Source: an uncultured Bacteroidales bacterium (GTDB lineage Bacteria > Bacteroidota > Bacteroidia > Bacteroidales > Paludibacteraceae). Taken from it: a DNA stretch of 64,000 bases. The DNA is taken from NCBI GenBank assembly GCA_900316995.1, contig ONEZ01000006.1, positions 1 through 64,000 of the forward strand. The letters run 5' to 3'. Below, piece by piece: positions 26,729-37,300 of this stretch (within the stretch, counting starts at the first letter, position 1; each line of letters begins with the position of its first letter). The position numbers and the translations under genes are program-made. The notes under the pieces were generated by a model. That model was not told the DNA's origin. It was given only the letters and a program-made list of their open reading frames with translations, and ran no database searches.

Positions 26729-27453
26729 ATATGAATTGTAGAATATTAATATTAGCTTTAATGGCTGCATCGCTGTGCGCTGTGGCGGCGGAGCCTGAAT
26801 ACAGGGTTAAGAGTTATCCTGATGGCGGGGTGCAGTATGACGGATTTTTCATAGGTGATAACCCCGTGGAGATTACCAGATACTACCCAAACGGTAGAAT
26901 ACAATCTGTTCAAAAGTTTAATGCAGATGGCAGCTCCTCAATAAATATGTATTCAGAAGGAGCCACGCCTTTAGCGGTGGGGTGGTATGATAATGAGAAA
27001 CGTCGTACAGGTCACTGGGAGTTCTATGTTGACGGTGGCAATGCTATCATGAAGATAGATTATAAAGAGGGTATGAAGGATGGTGTCACCGTACTCTATT
27101 TCAAGGACGGGGCAGTGATGGACAGTATCAACTACAAGGCCGACAAACTTGACGGTGAGCGTACTCAGTTCTTTCAGAATGGCAGAAAACTTGCTGTGAT
27201 AAACTATAAAAACGGAGTGCCAGACGGTAGCTATATATCATATTTTGATGATGGCTCCATTGACCGCAGCGGCAACTACAAGGACGGGCTGCGTGACGGC
27301 GTATGGCTGTTCTATAATGCTGACGGCTCTGTGGATGAGTATAAGTTCAAGAACGGAAAGTGCCGTAAATATGAAGATATGCTCCGTAAAGAGAACCGTG
27401 ATAGCGAGACTGACCCTCATATCCCCGAACCCACCATTGACAATATGATGTAA
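26722..27453 (+). CDS. MORN-repeat exported protein
   Basis: 243 residues with a signal peptide (cut near AVAAEP). The mature protein is built of MORN_2-type repeats of about 22 residues: YYPNGRIQSVQKFNADG, TGHWEFYVDGGNAIMKIDY, DGVTVLYFKDGAVMDSINY, DGERTQFFQNGRKLAVINY, DGSYISYFDDGSIDRSGNY, DGVWLFYNADGSVDEYKF. Databases often call such proteins 'YwqK family antitoxin', but no toxin is next to it and I do not accept that role here. It is likely periplasmic or surface, of unknown function. ATG 26731 is an alternative start. The stop TAA overlaps xseA (TAATG). Confidence 0.8.
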   Translation: MKYMNCRILILALMAASLCAVAAEPEYRVKSYPDGGVQYDGFFIGDNPVEITRYYPNGRIQSVQKFNADGSSSINMYSEGATPLAVGWYDNEKRRTGHWEFYVDGGNAIMKIDYKEGMKDGVTVLYFKDGAVMDSINYKADKLDGERTQFFQNGRKLAVINYKNGVPDGSYISYFDDGSIDRSGNYKDGLRDGVWLFYNADGSVDEYKFKNGKCRKYEDMLRKENRDSETDPHIPEPTIDNMM

Positions 27454-28685
27454 TGCAGGAGCCTCTTTCACTTAAGCAGCTTAACATGGCTGTAGGCGCA
27501 GCGGTGAACCGTCTGTTTGCTGACGGAGCATGGGTTGTGGCGGAAATTAACAGTTTGCAGGACCGTGGTCACTGCTATCTGGAATTGATAGAGAAAGACC
27601 CTGACACAGATACTATTACCGCAAAGGCCTCCGCCACCATTTGGAGGAACGTGTATGTGGCTTTGAGAATGAAGTTCTTTAAGGCCGTTTCAAGCCAGCT
27701 GTCTGCTGGTATGAAAGTGCTTGTCTTAGTTCGTCCCACGTTGCATCCGCAGTACGGATATTCACTGAATATTATAGATATAGAGCCTTCATTTACAATG
27801 GGTGATGCCGCTATCAGGCGTGCCGCTGTTGTGAAAAAGCTCAAGGAAGACGGTGTGTATGACCTTAACCGCCAGCTACAAACACCGCTTCTTATAAAGC
27901 GTATTGCTGTAATCTCCACACAGAGTGCCGCCGGTTATGGAGATTTTATGAATCAGCTTGCTTCAAATCCCTACGGATACACCTACAGCATAACATTGTT
28001 TGAATCCACGATGCAAGGTGAGAATGCGGAACAGTCAATTATATCAGCACTTGACGAAGTGGCTGCCGCCTCAGAAAAGTTTGATGTGGTGGTCATTGTA
28101 CGAGGTGGTGGCGCAGTTTCAGATTTGAGCTGCTATGACCGATACGGTGTGGCGTCATGCGTGGCGCAGTTCCCCATACCAGTAGTAACAGGCATAGGGC
28201 ATGACAGGGATGTATCTGTAGTGGATGAGGTGGCGTGCGTACACCTTAAAACGCCTACGGCTGTAGCGGCGTTTATAATAGATTCAACTTTGGCGGCGCA
28301 TCAACGTCTGAGTAATGTTCTGCAGCAGTTCTCCGATGCGGTGACGCTCTACGTGAAGGAACATCAGCAGAAGCTTGACGCATTGGCAGGCTCTATAGCC
28401 ACATCAGCCGCAATATGCCTTGAGAGGCAGAAGAACAGGGTGCAGCTGCTCAGTGCTGATTTGGCTCTCAGTGTGCAGGCGTACATTGCGGCTCACGAGC
28501 ACAAGTTAGACATTGCCTGGCAGATAATAGAGCTGACATCGCCTGTCAATGTGCTAAAAAAGGGCTACTCCATGACTCTGAAGAACGGTACTCCTGTGGC
28601 TTCCGCCACCGCCCTGAAACCAGATGACGTTATAGAAACCGTATTTGCAGACGGAACGGTGAAATCTGTAGTTGAGACGTGTTGA
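27453..28685 (+). CDS. xseA: Exodeoxyribonuclease VII large subunit
   Basis: 410 residues. An N-terminal OB fold (residues 1-100: LSLKQLNMAVGAAVNRLF, WVVAEINSLQDRGHCYLEL) binds single-stranded DNA. The catalytic domain has RIAVISTQSAAGYGDF, VVIVRGGGAVSDLSCYD and VVTGIGHDRDVSVVDEVA with KTPTAVAAF. A shortened coiled-coil region follows, where small subunits dock, then the closing LKKGYSMTLKNG. The enzyme degrades single-stranded DNA and aids mismatch and crosslink repair. ATG overlaps the MORN gene stop by one base. xseB follows after 51 bases. Confidence 0.95.
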   Translation: MQEPLSLKQLNMAVGAAVNRLFADGAWVVAEINSLQDRGHCYLELIEKDPDTDTITAKASATIWRNVYVALRMKFFKAVSSQLSAGMKVLVLVRPTLHPQYGYSLNIIDIEPSFTMGDAAIRRAAVVKKLKEDGVYDLNRQLQTPLLIKRIAVISTQSAAGYGDFMNQLASNPYGYTYSITLFESTMQGENAEQSIISALDEVAAASEKFDVVVIVRGGGAVSDLSCYDRYGVASCVAQFPIPVVTGIGHDRDVSVVDEVACVHLKTPTAVAAFIIDSTLAAHQRLSNVLQQFSDAVTLYVKEHQQKLDALAGSIATSAAICLERQKNRVQLLSADLALSVQAYIAAHEHKLDIAWQIIELTSPVNVLKKGYSMTLKNGTPVASATALKPDDVIETVFADGTVKSVVETC

Positions 28686-28736
28686 TGAACGTCAGTGAAT
28701 AATTGAGAGTTATACATCATACATTATCAATTAAAT

Positions 28737-28916
28737 ATGTCCTACGAACAAGCATTAACCAACCTTGAGAAGATTCTCGCTTGCATTAAGAGCGGAGAGA
28801 TGCCTCTATCAGAACTTACTAAAAACATAGAGGAGGCGCAGCGCCTTGCCACATTCTGCCGCCAGTGCCTGACCCAGACAGCAGAAGATGTTGATAAACT
28901 ATTGTCAGATAAATAA
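28737..28916 (+). CDS. xseB: Exodeoxyribonuclease VII small subunit
   Basis: 59 residues: MSYEQALTNLEKILACIKSG, then EMPLSELTKNIEEAQRLA and a C-terminal helix ending DKLLSDK. The pattern of SYEEAL..LE.I....E.GE.PL.EL is diagnostic for XseB. It forms a helical hairpin that coats the coiled coil of XseA. It is short and easily missed; the position right after xseA confirms it. The end of the gene carries the -33 element of the next promoter. Confidence 0.93.
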   Translation: MSYEQALTNLEKILACIKSGEMPLSELTKNIEEAQRLATFCRQCLTQTAEDVDKLLSDK

Positions 28917-28932
28917 TTTATTTTTAACTTTG
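28902..28932 (+). promoter_or_regulatory. Promoter of the AsmA-like gene, inside the end of xseB
   Basis: TTG (28902-28904), 20 bases, TAACTTTG (28925-28932). The -33 element lies inside the last codons of xseB. Confidence 0.6.
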
Positions 28933-28950
28933 CGTGTTTAATTAGTTTCA

Positions 28951-30759
28951 ATGACTATGGATAATTTTACACCTAAAAAAGTCCATAAAAAAAGAGGGTG
29001 GATAGTAGCGGCATCAGTTGTTACTGTTGTTGCTGTCGCCATCTTTTTGTTGGTGTCATACGCAAGCAAGATGCTTTCATCGGTGGTAAAAGACCGTTTG
29101 CAGGCTCAGTCAGAGAGCATGAACGGCACTTTTACATACGGTGACCTTGATGTAAATCTTTGGCGTGCGTCAGTTTATGTAACAGACCTTGACTACAAAC
29201 TTGACACAACCGGTATAAAGCCTAACGGCATTGCCGGATATGAGATAAGCATACGTAAGGCGGAATTCGTGTTCCTCAGGTACTGGTCATATCTGCTAAA
29301 AAAGAAACTTGATATAAACAGGGTTGTGCTTCACGATATAGCCTCTGACATGACCATCTATGACATGCCTCCAAAGCAAAATGAAGAGGCCCATAAAGAC
29401 ACTCTTGCGGGTGGTACCATAGCTGTCTCCCAGAAACTTCTTGAGTTTGTGGCTGCTATAAATGTTGACAGGGTGGCCATTAACAACGCCTCTTTCAAAC
29501 TAAAGAGTATCACGTCCAAACTTGACTTGAGTGTTGACAGCCTTTTCCTTGATGTGGAGAACTTAGGCTATGACTTCTCAAGTAACAAATTGCACTATAA
29601 TGATTCTGTATATGTCTGCTCGTTACGCAATCTCTATTTTGTGCAGCCTGACGGTAAATACACTCTTACTGTAAAATCATTTGACACCAAGAATGCGGAG
29701 GAGATAAAAGTTTCCAACATTCACCACGTTTGTAATGTCCCTAAGGAGGAGCTTGCAGTGGTTAACGGTAAGGTGCCGGCAGTTTGGTCAGATGTTTCCA
29801 TAAAGAGCCTCAAAACGTCAAAAGTTAATATAGTGCGCTCTGTTGTAGAGGGTTATGTTAAATTGGACTCTGTAAATATAGCCGGCGGTTACGCCTCTAT
29901 CTATAAAGATGACACCTATCCGCCTGTAAAGGTGCAGAGACCGTTCCAGCCTCTGCTTGCCAAGGTTACAATCCCCCTTGATGTGAGGACAGTCAACGTG
30001 GCTTTGGACAGGTTCTCATATACGCAGAAGAGCAATGGATTTCCTGCATCTTCATTGGGTATGAACAGTCTCAACCTCTATATGCACAGGATAAGCAATA
30101 TAGACAGAAGGGATATGGTGGCGCTAATGTCCACATCGCTTGACGGCGGTGGCGGCTTTATGACGCTTAACCTCAGGCTCTTGAAGGATGAACAGAGTAC
30201 ATGGCGCTGCCGTGTGTTCATTGAGAACTCTAAGATGAGTGCGTTCAATCCGTTCATAGAGAAACTCTCAGGAGCTAACGTAAGCGGTAATCTTAAACGT
30301 CTGGAGGGCTATTTTACAGGTGACACACTTAATGCCAAGGGTGAATTTGTGATGGAGTATGATAACCTGGATGCCAAGATACTCAAGGGCAAGTCCCCTA
30401 TACCTCAGCTTAACAAATACGCCAATACAATTAACGGAATAATAAAACTCATGTTGCCACGTTCTAATCCGTCTAAACCGGGTCAGGTGCCTAAGGCGTT
30501 TAAGGTGGATGCCAAGAGAAATCTGTATAAGCCATATTTTGTTTATATCCTCAGTCCTATGTTCTGTGGAATTGAGGAGACTATGCTACAGGGGCTTTTC
30601 CTTGCTAAGGAGATACATTCAAGTGAGCATATAAGCATAGGCGGCGGTAAATCAGCCAAGCAGGCGCATAAAGATGCTGTGAAGGCGGAACGTGAGGTGG
30701 CGAGAGCAGAGAAGAAAGCCGCTAAAGAGGCAAAGTCAAAATCAAAGAAAAGCAAATAG
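28951..30759 (+). CDS. AsmA/DUF748-like inner-membrane-anchored protein
   Basis: 602 residues. A short basic tail and one membrane helix (GWIVAASVVTVVAVAIFLLVS, about 18-40) lead into a long beta-rich periplasmic body with AsmA-type features (YGDLDVNLWRASVYVTDLDY early, and FIEKLSGANVSGNLKRLEGYF then LNAKGEFVMEYDNLDAKIL late). The C-terminus is a charged Lys/Ala/Glu tail (KAEREVARAEKKAAKEA). AsmA-like proteins are thought to carry lipids or help assemble the outer membrane, so this may be a distant partner of the TamB-type protein at 1.3 kb. It has its own promoter, and queA follows with no gap. Confidence 0.7.
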   Translation: MTMDNFTPKKVHKKRGWIVAASVVTVVAVAIFLLVSYASKMLSSVVKDRLQAQSESMNGTFTYGDLDVNLWRASVYVTDLDYKLDTTGIKPNGIAGYEISIRKAEFVFLRYWSYLLKKKLDINRVVLHDIASDMTIYDMPPKQNEEAHKDTLAGGTIAVSQKLLEFVAAINVDRVAINNASFKLKSITSKLDLSVDSLFLDVENLGYDFSSNKLHYNDSVYVCSLRNLYFVQPDGKYTLTVKSFDTKNAEEIKVSNIHHVCNVPKEELAVVNGKVPAVWSDVSIKSLKTSKVNIVRSVVEGYVKLDSVNIAGGYASIYKDDTYPPVKVQRPFQPLLAKVTIPLDVRTVNVALDRFSYTQKSNGFPASSLGMNSLNLYMHRISNIDRRDMVALMSTSLDGGGGFMTLNLRLLKDEQSTWRCRVFIENSKMSAFNPFIEKLSGANVSGNLKRLEGYFTGDTLNAKGEFVMEYDNLDAKILKGKSPIPQLNKYANTINGIIKLMLPRSNPSKPGQVPKAFKVDAKRNLYKPYFVYILSPMFCGIEETMLQGLFLAKEIHSSEHISIGGGKSAKQAHKDAVKAEREVARAEKKAAKEAKSKSKKSK

Positions 30760-31965
30760 TTGTCTGTCAAAGATATACATATAGCTGACTATAATTATTC
30801 CCTCCCCGATGAGAGAATAGCAAAATATCCTGTGGCTAAACGTGATGAGTCAAAACTTCTTGTCTATAGGGGAGGCGACATAACCACAAAAGTATTTAAG
30901 CAGATACCAGAGGTGCTTGAAAGCGGTACGCTACTGGTATGTAATAACACCAAGGTGATTCAGGCCAGACTCAGGTTTGAAAAAGAGACGGGCGGCAGAG
31001 TGGAGATTTTTTGCCTTGACCCGCACGAACCATCTGATTATCAATTGGCTTTTTCTGTTACAGGCAGGTGCGTGTGGCACTGCATGGTGGGAAATCTGAA
31101 AAAGTGGAAAGAGGGCGCACTTAAAAAAGATTGCATAGTGGCAGGTAAACCTGTGGAGCTTAAAGCCGTCAAACTTGGCGGAGCAGGGCTTAACCATACA
31201 ATAGAGTTCAGTTGGAACGCCCCCGATGTCAGTTTTGCAGAGATACTTGACTCACTTGGAGAACTCCCCATACCTCCGTATCTTAACAGAAGTACTGAGG
31301 AGCGTGACAAGGAGACGTATCAGACCGTTTATTCTAAGATAAAAGGCTCTGTGGCGGCACCTACCGCAGGTTTGCACTTTACAGACGAGGTTCTGGCGGA
31401 CCTTAACGCCAAGGGAGTCAGCCGTGCTGAAGTAACGCTTCACGTTGGAGCAGGTACTTTCTATCCTGTAAAGTCAGAAGATATAGGCGGACACGATATG
31501 CACACAGAGGTTATTGAAGTAACACTTGACACTCTTAAAGCTATACGTGGTGCCATAGGAAACATAGTGGCGGTGGGGACTACCAGTGTAAGAACACTTG
31601 AGAGCCTTTACTATTTGGGTTGCAGGCTCATTGATGGTAATGAAGAGATGTTTGTGGGGCAATGGGAGCCCTACATAGAGGGTAGGACAGAAGCTGAGCC
31701 GGCAGAGGCCATTGATGCCATTATAGCATATTTGGAGCGTAACGGGCTTGACCGCCTGCACGCCTCCACTCAGATTATAATAGTGCCGGGCTATAAGTTC
31801 CATTTTGAAAAGGCTGTCATCACCAATTTTCACCAGCCCAAAAGCACACTTTTGCTGCTTATATCAGCGTTTGTGGGTGAAGACTGGCGCAGAATATATG
31901 ATTATGCACTGACAAACGGATACAGATTCCTCTCATACGGGGATTCTTCGATTTTATTTAGTTGA
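30760..31965 (+). CDS. queA: S-adenosylmethionine:tRNA ribosyltransferase-isomerase (QueA family, long form)
   Basis: 401 residues, some 50 longer than the common QueA of about 350. QueA moves the ribosyl part of S-adenosylmethionine onto preQ1-tRNA, giving epoxyqueuosine. Motifs: LPDERIAKYPVAKRDESKLL at the start, LLVCNNTKVIQARL, VAAPTAGLHFTDEVL, LHVGAGTFYPVKSEDI with HDMHTE, GTTSVRTLESLY, and NFHQPKSTLLLLISAF. The extra length lies around residues 80-170 and in the GNEEMFVGQWEPYIEG loop. TTG 30760 directly follows the preceding stop and gives the usual N-terminus. QueH, the next enzyme, is at 17.7 kb. A longer paralogue type with another role cannot be excluded. Confidence 0.87.
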   Translation: MSVKDIHIADYNYSLPDERIAKYPVAKRDESKLLVYRGGDITTKVFKQIPEVLESGTLLVCNNTKVIQARLRFEKETGGRVEIFCLDPHEPSDYQLAFSVTGRCVWHCMVGNLKKWKEGALKKDCIVAGKPVELKAVKLGGAGLNHTIEFSWNAPDVSFAEILDSLGELPIPPYLNRSTEERDKETYQTVYSKIKGSVAAPTAGLHFTDEVLADLNAKGVSRAEVTLHVGAGTFYPVKSEDIGGHDMHTEVIEVTLDTLKAIRGAIGNIVAVGTTSVRTLESLYYLGCRLIDGNEEMFVGQWEPYIEGRTEAEPAEAIDAIIAYLERNGLDRLHASTQIIIVPGYKFHFEKAVITNFHQPKSTLLLLISAFVGEDWRRIYDYALTNGYRFLSYGDSSILFS

Positions 31966-31989
31966 GAGTTGACAGTTGAGAGTTGATAG
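31962..31989. repeat. Heptamer array, four units of TTGAnAG, at the queA stop
   Basis: TTGAGAG, TTGACAG, TTGAGAG, TTGATAG. The first unit contains the queA stop codon (TGA 31963-31965). Each unit holds TGA. Confidence 0.8.
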
Positions 31990-32010
31990 TTCTGAAGTAA
32001 GCGTCAATTT

Positions 32011-33102
32011 ATGAAAAGATTTATTTTAACATTTTCATTAGCCCTTGCGGCAATATGCATGTACGCCACTACCATCTCTGGTGTGGTTACAGGCAGGAAT
32101 ATATACAGTTCCGTAAGCCTTAACACTCTTACAAACAATTTTATAACCACTGCGGTGGTCTCTCCTGACGGTAAATTCACTTTGACTGTAAATGTGGAGA
32201 AGACAGATTGTTACGTTCTTGCTTTTGTGGGAGATCGTGGCTTGCGCAGGCAGGTTTTCATTGTGCTCTCTCCTAATGACAAGATAAACCTTGAACTTGC
32301 AAGTGATTATGCAGATTTAGGCATCGCCAAGGTTACAGGCTCAGCGGAACTTGCGTTTATAAAGGCGTGCCAGGACAAGAATTCCGCCATCGCCGTACAG
32401 ATGAAACACTTTGAAGATGAGTACGCTAAGGCTGAGACTGCTGACCGCAAGGCCATACAGGACCGCTACTATGCAGTATATCAGCAACATTCTAAGCAAA
32501 TGGAGCAGTTTTACCTGCAAAATAAGACACTGCTCGCCTCCATGCTTATGGCATACATGGATTTTAACAATGATTACAACGCTCACAAGCAAATGTTTAA
32601 GACTCTGTATGAGAGCCTGAACCCAAAGTACTCATACACAGCACTTATGCAAGAGGTTGGCGGCAGAGTGTCTAATCCTATAGAGGTGGGTAATATGGCG
32701 CCTGATTTTGAAGGTGTAACTCCGGATGGCAAGACCATAAAACTCTCAGATTTCAGAGGAAAATACGTGCTTCTGGATTTCTGGGCATCGTGGTGCCGTC
32801 CTTGCAGGGCGGAGAACCCTAACGTGGTTGCCGCGTATCATAATTTTAAGGGCAAGAATTTTGATATAGTGAGTGTGTCACTTGACCGTGACGCTGCAAG
32901 TTGGAAAAGCGCAATAGAGGCCGACGGTCTTGTATGGAAGAACCACGTCTGCACCTTTAAGCAGTGGAACTGTCCTATAGCACGCCAATATAGAGTAAAC
33001 GGTATTCCGTTCTCGCTGCTGTTAGATCCTAAGGGTAAAATAATAGCTGTGTCATTACGTGGTGAGGCTCTCAACACAAAATTATCAGAGATTTTAAAAT
33101 AA
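32011..33102 (+). CDS. TlpA-type thiol-disulfide oxidoreductase
   Basis: 363 residues with signal peptide MKRFILTFSLALAAICMYA. Residues 20-110 resemble the DUF4369 domain common at the N-terminus of Bacteroidota thioredoxins, and a helical linker covers 110-215. The AhpC/TSA-thioredoxin fold begins at VGNMAPDFEGVTPDGKTIKL; its active site WCRPC has Cys262 and Cys265, and NGIPFSLLLDPKG carries the cis-proline. It probably reduces disulfides in periplasmic or surface proteins. No redox partner gene is adjacent. Confidence 0.9.
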   Translation: MKRFILTFSLALAAICMYATTISGVVTGRNIYSSVSLNTLTNNFITTAVVSPDGKFTLTVNVEKTDCYVLAFVGDRGLRRQVFIVLSPNDKINLELASDYADLGIAKVTGSAELAFIKACQDKNSAIAVQMKHFEDEYAKAETADRKAIQDRYYAVYQQHSKQMEQFYLQNKTLLASMLMAYMDFNNDYNAHKQMFKTLYESLNPKYSYTALMQEVGGRVSNPIEVGNMAPDFEGVTPDGKTIKLSDFRGKYVLLDFWASWCRPCRAENPNVVAAYHNFKGKNFDIVSVSLDRDAASWKSAIEADGLVWKNHVCTFKQWNCPIARQYRVNGIPFSLLLDPKGKIIAVSLRGEALNTKLSEILK

Positions 33103-33115
33103 CAGTGTTTTTTTG

Positions 33116-33123
33116 TATCTTTG
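33116..33123 (+). promoter_or_regulatory. -7 box of the second efflux operon
   Basis: TATCTTTG, 36 bases before the ATG at 33160. I see no clear -33 element. Confidence 0.5.
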
Positions 33124-33159
33124 CGGCGTTTTTATTTGAAATAAAATAGCAAAGATATT

Positions 33160-34332
33160 ATGAAACACATTGTTCCTCTATTGCTTGCGGCTCTTGTGAT
33201 TCTTGCAGGATGCACATCTGAGAATCAGGAAGACACAAACGTAGTTCCTGAAAAAAAATCCATAGTTTTAACAAAAACAGACTGTCGTGTAAGTCTTGAC
33301 TTTCCTGCTCAGCTGAAGGGTCGTCAGGACATAGATATTGTTCCGCAGATAAGCGCCATGCTTGAGCAGATTCTTGTCAAGGAGGGTCAGCACGTGGTTA
33401 AAGGACAGAAGATGTTTATACTTGCTCAGACTGAGTATATTGCAGCACTTGCAAATGCCAACGCGGGTGTTGAGGTTGCTAAGGCGCAGGTTCGTACAGA
33501 AGAGCTTGAGGTGGAAGCTGAAAAGATTCTTCTTGACAAAAACATAATTTCAGAGCACCAGTACAATGTTACATGCAATGAGTTGGCGCAGGCTAAGGCT
33601 CAGCTGGCAGAGGCGGAGGCTAATGTAGTAAGAGCCAAGAATAATTTAAGTTACACTGTTATATGCGCGCCATGCAACGGCGTGGTGGGTGATATAAACT
33701 ACCGTCAGGGAGCGCTTGTGGGACCCACTGTTTCAAAGCCGCTTACAATTGTGTCTGACAATAGTGTGATATACGCATATTCATCCATTAACGAGAAGGA
33801 TTATCTCTATCACATGCAATATGCAGGCGGTAAGGAGAAGTTTATTGAAAAACTGCCTGTTAAGTGTCAGCTCATACTCTCAAACGGAGAGTTTTATGAG
33901 CAGGAGGGAAAAATAGAAACCGTATCTGGTGTGGTTGACCGTCAGACCGGTGCTGTTAATATGCGAACCGCTTTCCCAAATGCCAAGGGGATACTTGCAA
34001 GCGGTGGAAGCGCCACCCTTGAACTGTCTGTTATGGAAAACGGAATTGTAATACCACGTAATGCCACATACGAGATTCAGGACAAGACATACGCCTACAA
34101 AATAACCAAACAAAACAATTCATACGTGGCTCTCAGCACAGCCGTGGAGGTTTACCGTATAAACGATAAAGAGTACTTGGTTGAAAAGGGTCTGAGCGTT
34201 GGTGATACAATAGCTGTTGAGGGAGTGCGCAAAATGACCAACAACATGGAGGTTAAGCCTGTCATATCTGCTCTTGTAGCATCAAATGATTCAGTTAAAG
34301 CAGTATCTGATAGTGTAAAAGTATTAGATTAA
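33160..34332 (+). CDS. RND efflux periplasmic adaptor (AcrA/MexA type lipoprotein)
   Basis: 390 residues, lipobox LILAGC (Cys18). The layout is classic: first lipoyl half (ISAMLEQILVKEGQHVVKGQ), helical hairpin about 85-165 with Ala/Glu-rich heptads (AQLAEAEANVVRAKNNL), second lipoyl half (YTVICAPCNGVVGDINYRQG), beta barrel (YAYSSINEKDYL) and membrane-proximal domain (VMENGIVIPRNATYEIQDKT). It bridges the inner-membrane pump and outer-membrane channel coded next; permease and channel follow within 5 bases and by overlap. The pump is of the drug-exporter class, so it may export bile salts, dyes or antibiotics, but this is an inference. Confidence 0.93.
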   Translation: MKHIVPLLLAALVILAGCTSENQEDTNVVPEKKSIVLTKTDCRVSLDFPAQLKGRQDIDIVPQISAMLEQILVKEGQHVVKGQKMFILAQTEYIAALANANAGVEVAKAQVRTEELEVEAEKILLDKNIISEHQYNVTCNELAQAKAQLAEAEANVVRAKNNLSYTVICAPCNGVVGDINYRQGALVGPTVSKPLTIVSDNSVIYAYSSINEKDYLYHMQYAGGKEKFIEKLPVKCQLILSNGEFYEQEGKIETVSGVVDRQTGAVNMRTAFPNAKGILASGGSATLELSVMENGIVIPRNATYEIQDKTYAYKITKQNNSYVALSTAVEVYRINDKEYLVEKGLSVGDTIAVEGVRKMTNNMEVKPVISALVASNDSVKAVSDSVKVLD

Positions 34333-34337
34333 GAAAT

Positions 34338-37300
34338 ATGAAACTACAGACATTTATTGACCGTCCTGTACTGTCGTCGGTAATAAGCATACTTATAGTT
34401 TTAGGAGGTGTGATAGGACTCACATCCCTGCCAGTGGAACAATATCCTGATATTGCACCACCTACCGTACAAGTAACCACTTCCTATACAGGTGCAAGTG
34501 CCAAAACTATCCAGAATGCGGTCATAGCTCCTATAGAAGACGCCATAAACGGTGTGGAGGATATGACTTACATGACATCCACAGCTGATAACTCTGGAAA
34601 TGTGACCATTACTGTCTATTTTAAGCAGGGTACAGACCCTGATATGGCTACTGTAAACGTGCAGAACCGTGTGTCAAAGGTTACTGCTTTGCTACCTGCT
34701 GATGTCAGAAGCTACGGTGTCACCACAGAAAAACGTCAGAACTCCATATTGCAGATTTTCGCCATATCTTCACCTACAGATGAATATGACAATGATTTCC
34801 TATGCAACTACATGAATATTAACATCAAGCCTAAAATCATGCGAATACCTGGCATAGGTAACTTTACAACGTATGGTGCAGACTATTCAATGCGTATATG
34901 GCTTGATCCTATCAAGATGCAGAGTTACGGGCTTGACCCGTCTGATGTCACCAGTGCAATCGCCGCACAGAATATTGAGGCTGCAACTGGATCTTTTGGA
35001 GAGGGCTCATCAGAGCAGCTTGAATACACAATGGTGTATAGAGGCCGATTAAAAAGCGTTCAAGAGTTTGAAAATGTTATTATCAGGGTGGATGAAGAAG
35101 GTAACGTACTGCACTTGCGTGATGTGGCCAAGGTGGAATTAGGTGCTTTGACATACACCTACAGAAGTAAGGTGAACGGACATCCTGCCGCGCTTTGTAT
35201 GTTGTTTCAGAGTGCCGGTTCAAACGCCACTCAAATCAATGAGAGTGTGGCGGAACTGCTTAACAGCATGAAAAACGAGCTGCCTTCAGGTACAAAGATA
35301 GATGTGCTGTATAACACAAATGACTTCCTTTACGCCTCTATGCATGAGGTTATAAAAACCCTTTTTGAGGCTATTGTACTTGTTGTTCTTATAGTGTTGT
35401 TATTCCTGCATGACTTTAAGTCAACTTTAATACCTTTTGTGGGTATTATTGTGTCACTTATAGGTACTTTCGCCTTCATGATGCTTGTCGGCTTCTCACT
35501 GAACCTTATAACGCTCTTCGCCCTTGTACTTGTCATAGGTACGGTGGTGGATGACGCCATAGTGGTGGTGGAGGCGGTGCATGAAAAACTTGATGCGGGC
35601 TACACATCGTCTCGTCTGGCCACTATCGACGCCATGAGTGAAATAACCACGGCTGTTATAACATCATCACTTGTGTTTATGGCGGTGTTTATTCCTGTGA
35701 GTATGATGGGTGGAACGTCGGGTGTATTCTTCCGTCAGTTCGGTCTTACTATGGCTGTGGCTGTGGGTATTTCCGCCATCAATGCTCTTACGTTATCTCC
35801 GGCACTTTGCGCCATGCTTCTTAAACCAAAGAACAAAGATGGTGAGAAAGTAAGCACATACGAAAAGTACAGAAGCCGTTTCTCAAAGGCGTTCAATGCT
35901 GCTTTTGACAAAATGGCGTTGAAGTATCAAGGGGCAATCAAACCGTTTATCAATCATCCTTGGTGGGCGTTTATAATTATCATTGCTTTTGTGGCTCTTA
36001 TGGCATGGTCTATGTCAACCACTAAATCAGGATTTGTGCCACAGGAGGATACCTGCCAGCTGATGGTTGACGTTCTGCTTCCGTCCGGAACATCGCTTGA
36101 GGCTACAAGTGAATACATGGCGTCTGTACGTGATGATATATCGGCAATAGCTGATATTGATGTGGTTGGTCAGATTGAAGGTTACTCTTTCTCTGGCGGT
36201 AACTCATCAAACGGCGGCTCCTTTATATTAAAGCTCAAGCCTTGGGAGGAACGTGAATTTATGTCGGTGGCCACAGTGGCGCAGCAGATATTTGAGATAG
36301 GATTTAAATATCCTGACGCCACTATTATTCCGTTTGCTCTTCCTATGATACCTGGTTATGGTACAAATTCAAATACAGAGATAAACCTTCAGGATAAGCT
36401 GGGTGGTGACATCAATGAATTCTTTGCATACGCAGAAGATTTTATCAAAGCCATGAACAATATTCCTGAAGTGCAAATGGCTTACACTGCGTTTGCAGTT
36501 GATAACGCTCAATGGCTTGTTGATGTTGACGAGGCAAGATGCCAGCACTATGGTCTTACTGCCAGTACGGTGCTAAATACGCTTGGAAACTATTTTGGAG
36601 GTGCATACGTTAATGACATAAACCTTTACGGAAAAGTTTACAAGGTAATGGTTGAGGCCGCTCCTGAATACAGAACTTCACCAGCCTCACTGAATAACGC
36701 CTTTGTGAAAACTGCGAGCGGTGAGATGGCTCCTCTGAGCGGATTTGTGAGTGTTAAGAAGATATATGGAGCCTCCACACTATACCGCTTTAATATGCTT
36801 AACTCCATTACAGTTACGGCGGCTCCTTCTGACGGAGCTTCTTCCGGTGATGTTATTAAAGCAGTGGAAAAGGCTGCCAAAGAGGCGCTGACCAGAGACT
36901 ACTCATACGAATTTGGCGGTATGGCTCGTGAAGAGAGTGAAGGCAGTTCTATGGCTGTTATATTTGGTATCTCAGCCTTGATTATATTCCTGATACTTGC
37001 AGCTCTTTATGAAAGCTACTTGCTTCCATTCTCCATTCTGCTCACTGTGCCAGTAAGTATAGCAGGTGCGTTTATTGTCACCAAGTTCCTTGGTATGGAT
37101 AACAACATATACTTGCAAGTGGGTGTGGTTATGCTTATAGGTCTTATATCAAAAACTGGTATTCTTATAACTGAGTATGCCCTACAGGTACGCAAGAAGG
37201 GTAAGAGTATTACAGAAGCAGCGTTAGAATCTGCAAGAATGCGTCTGAGACCTATTCTTATGACAGCTGGCACAATGGTTATAGGTTTGCTGCCGCTTCT

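Noticed and set aside
26722-27453. A toxin-antitoxin antitoxin (YwqK type)
   Set aside because: The name comes from MORN repeats only; a signal peptide and lack of a toxin argue against it.
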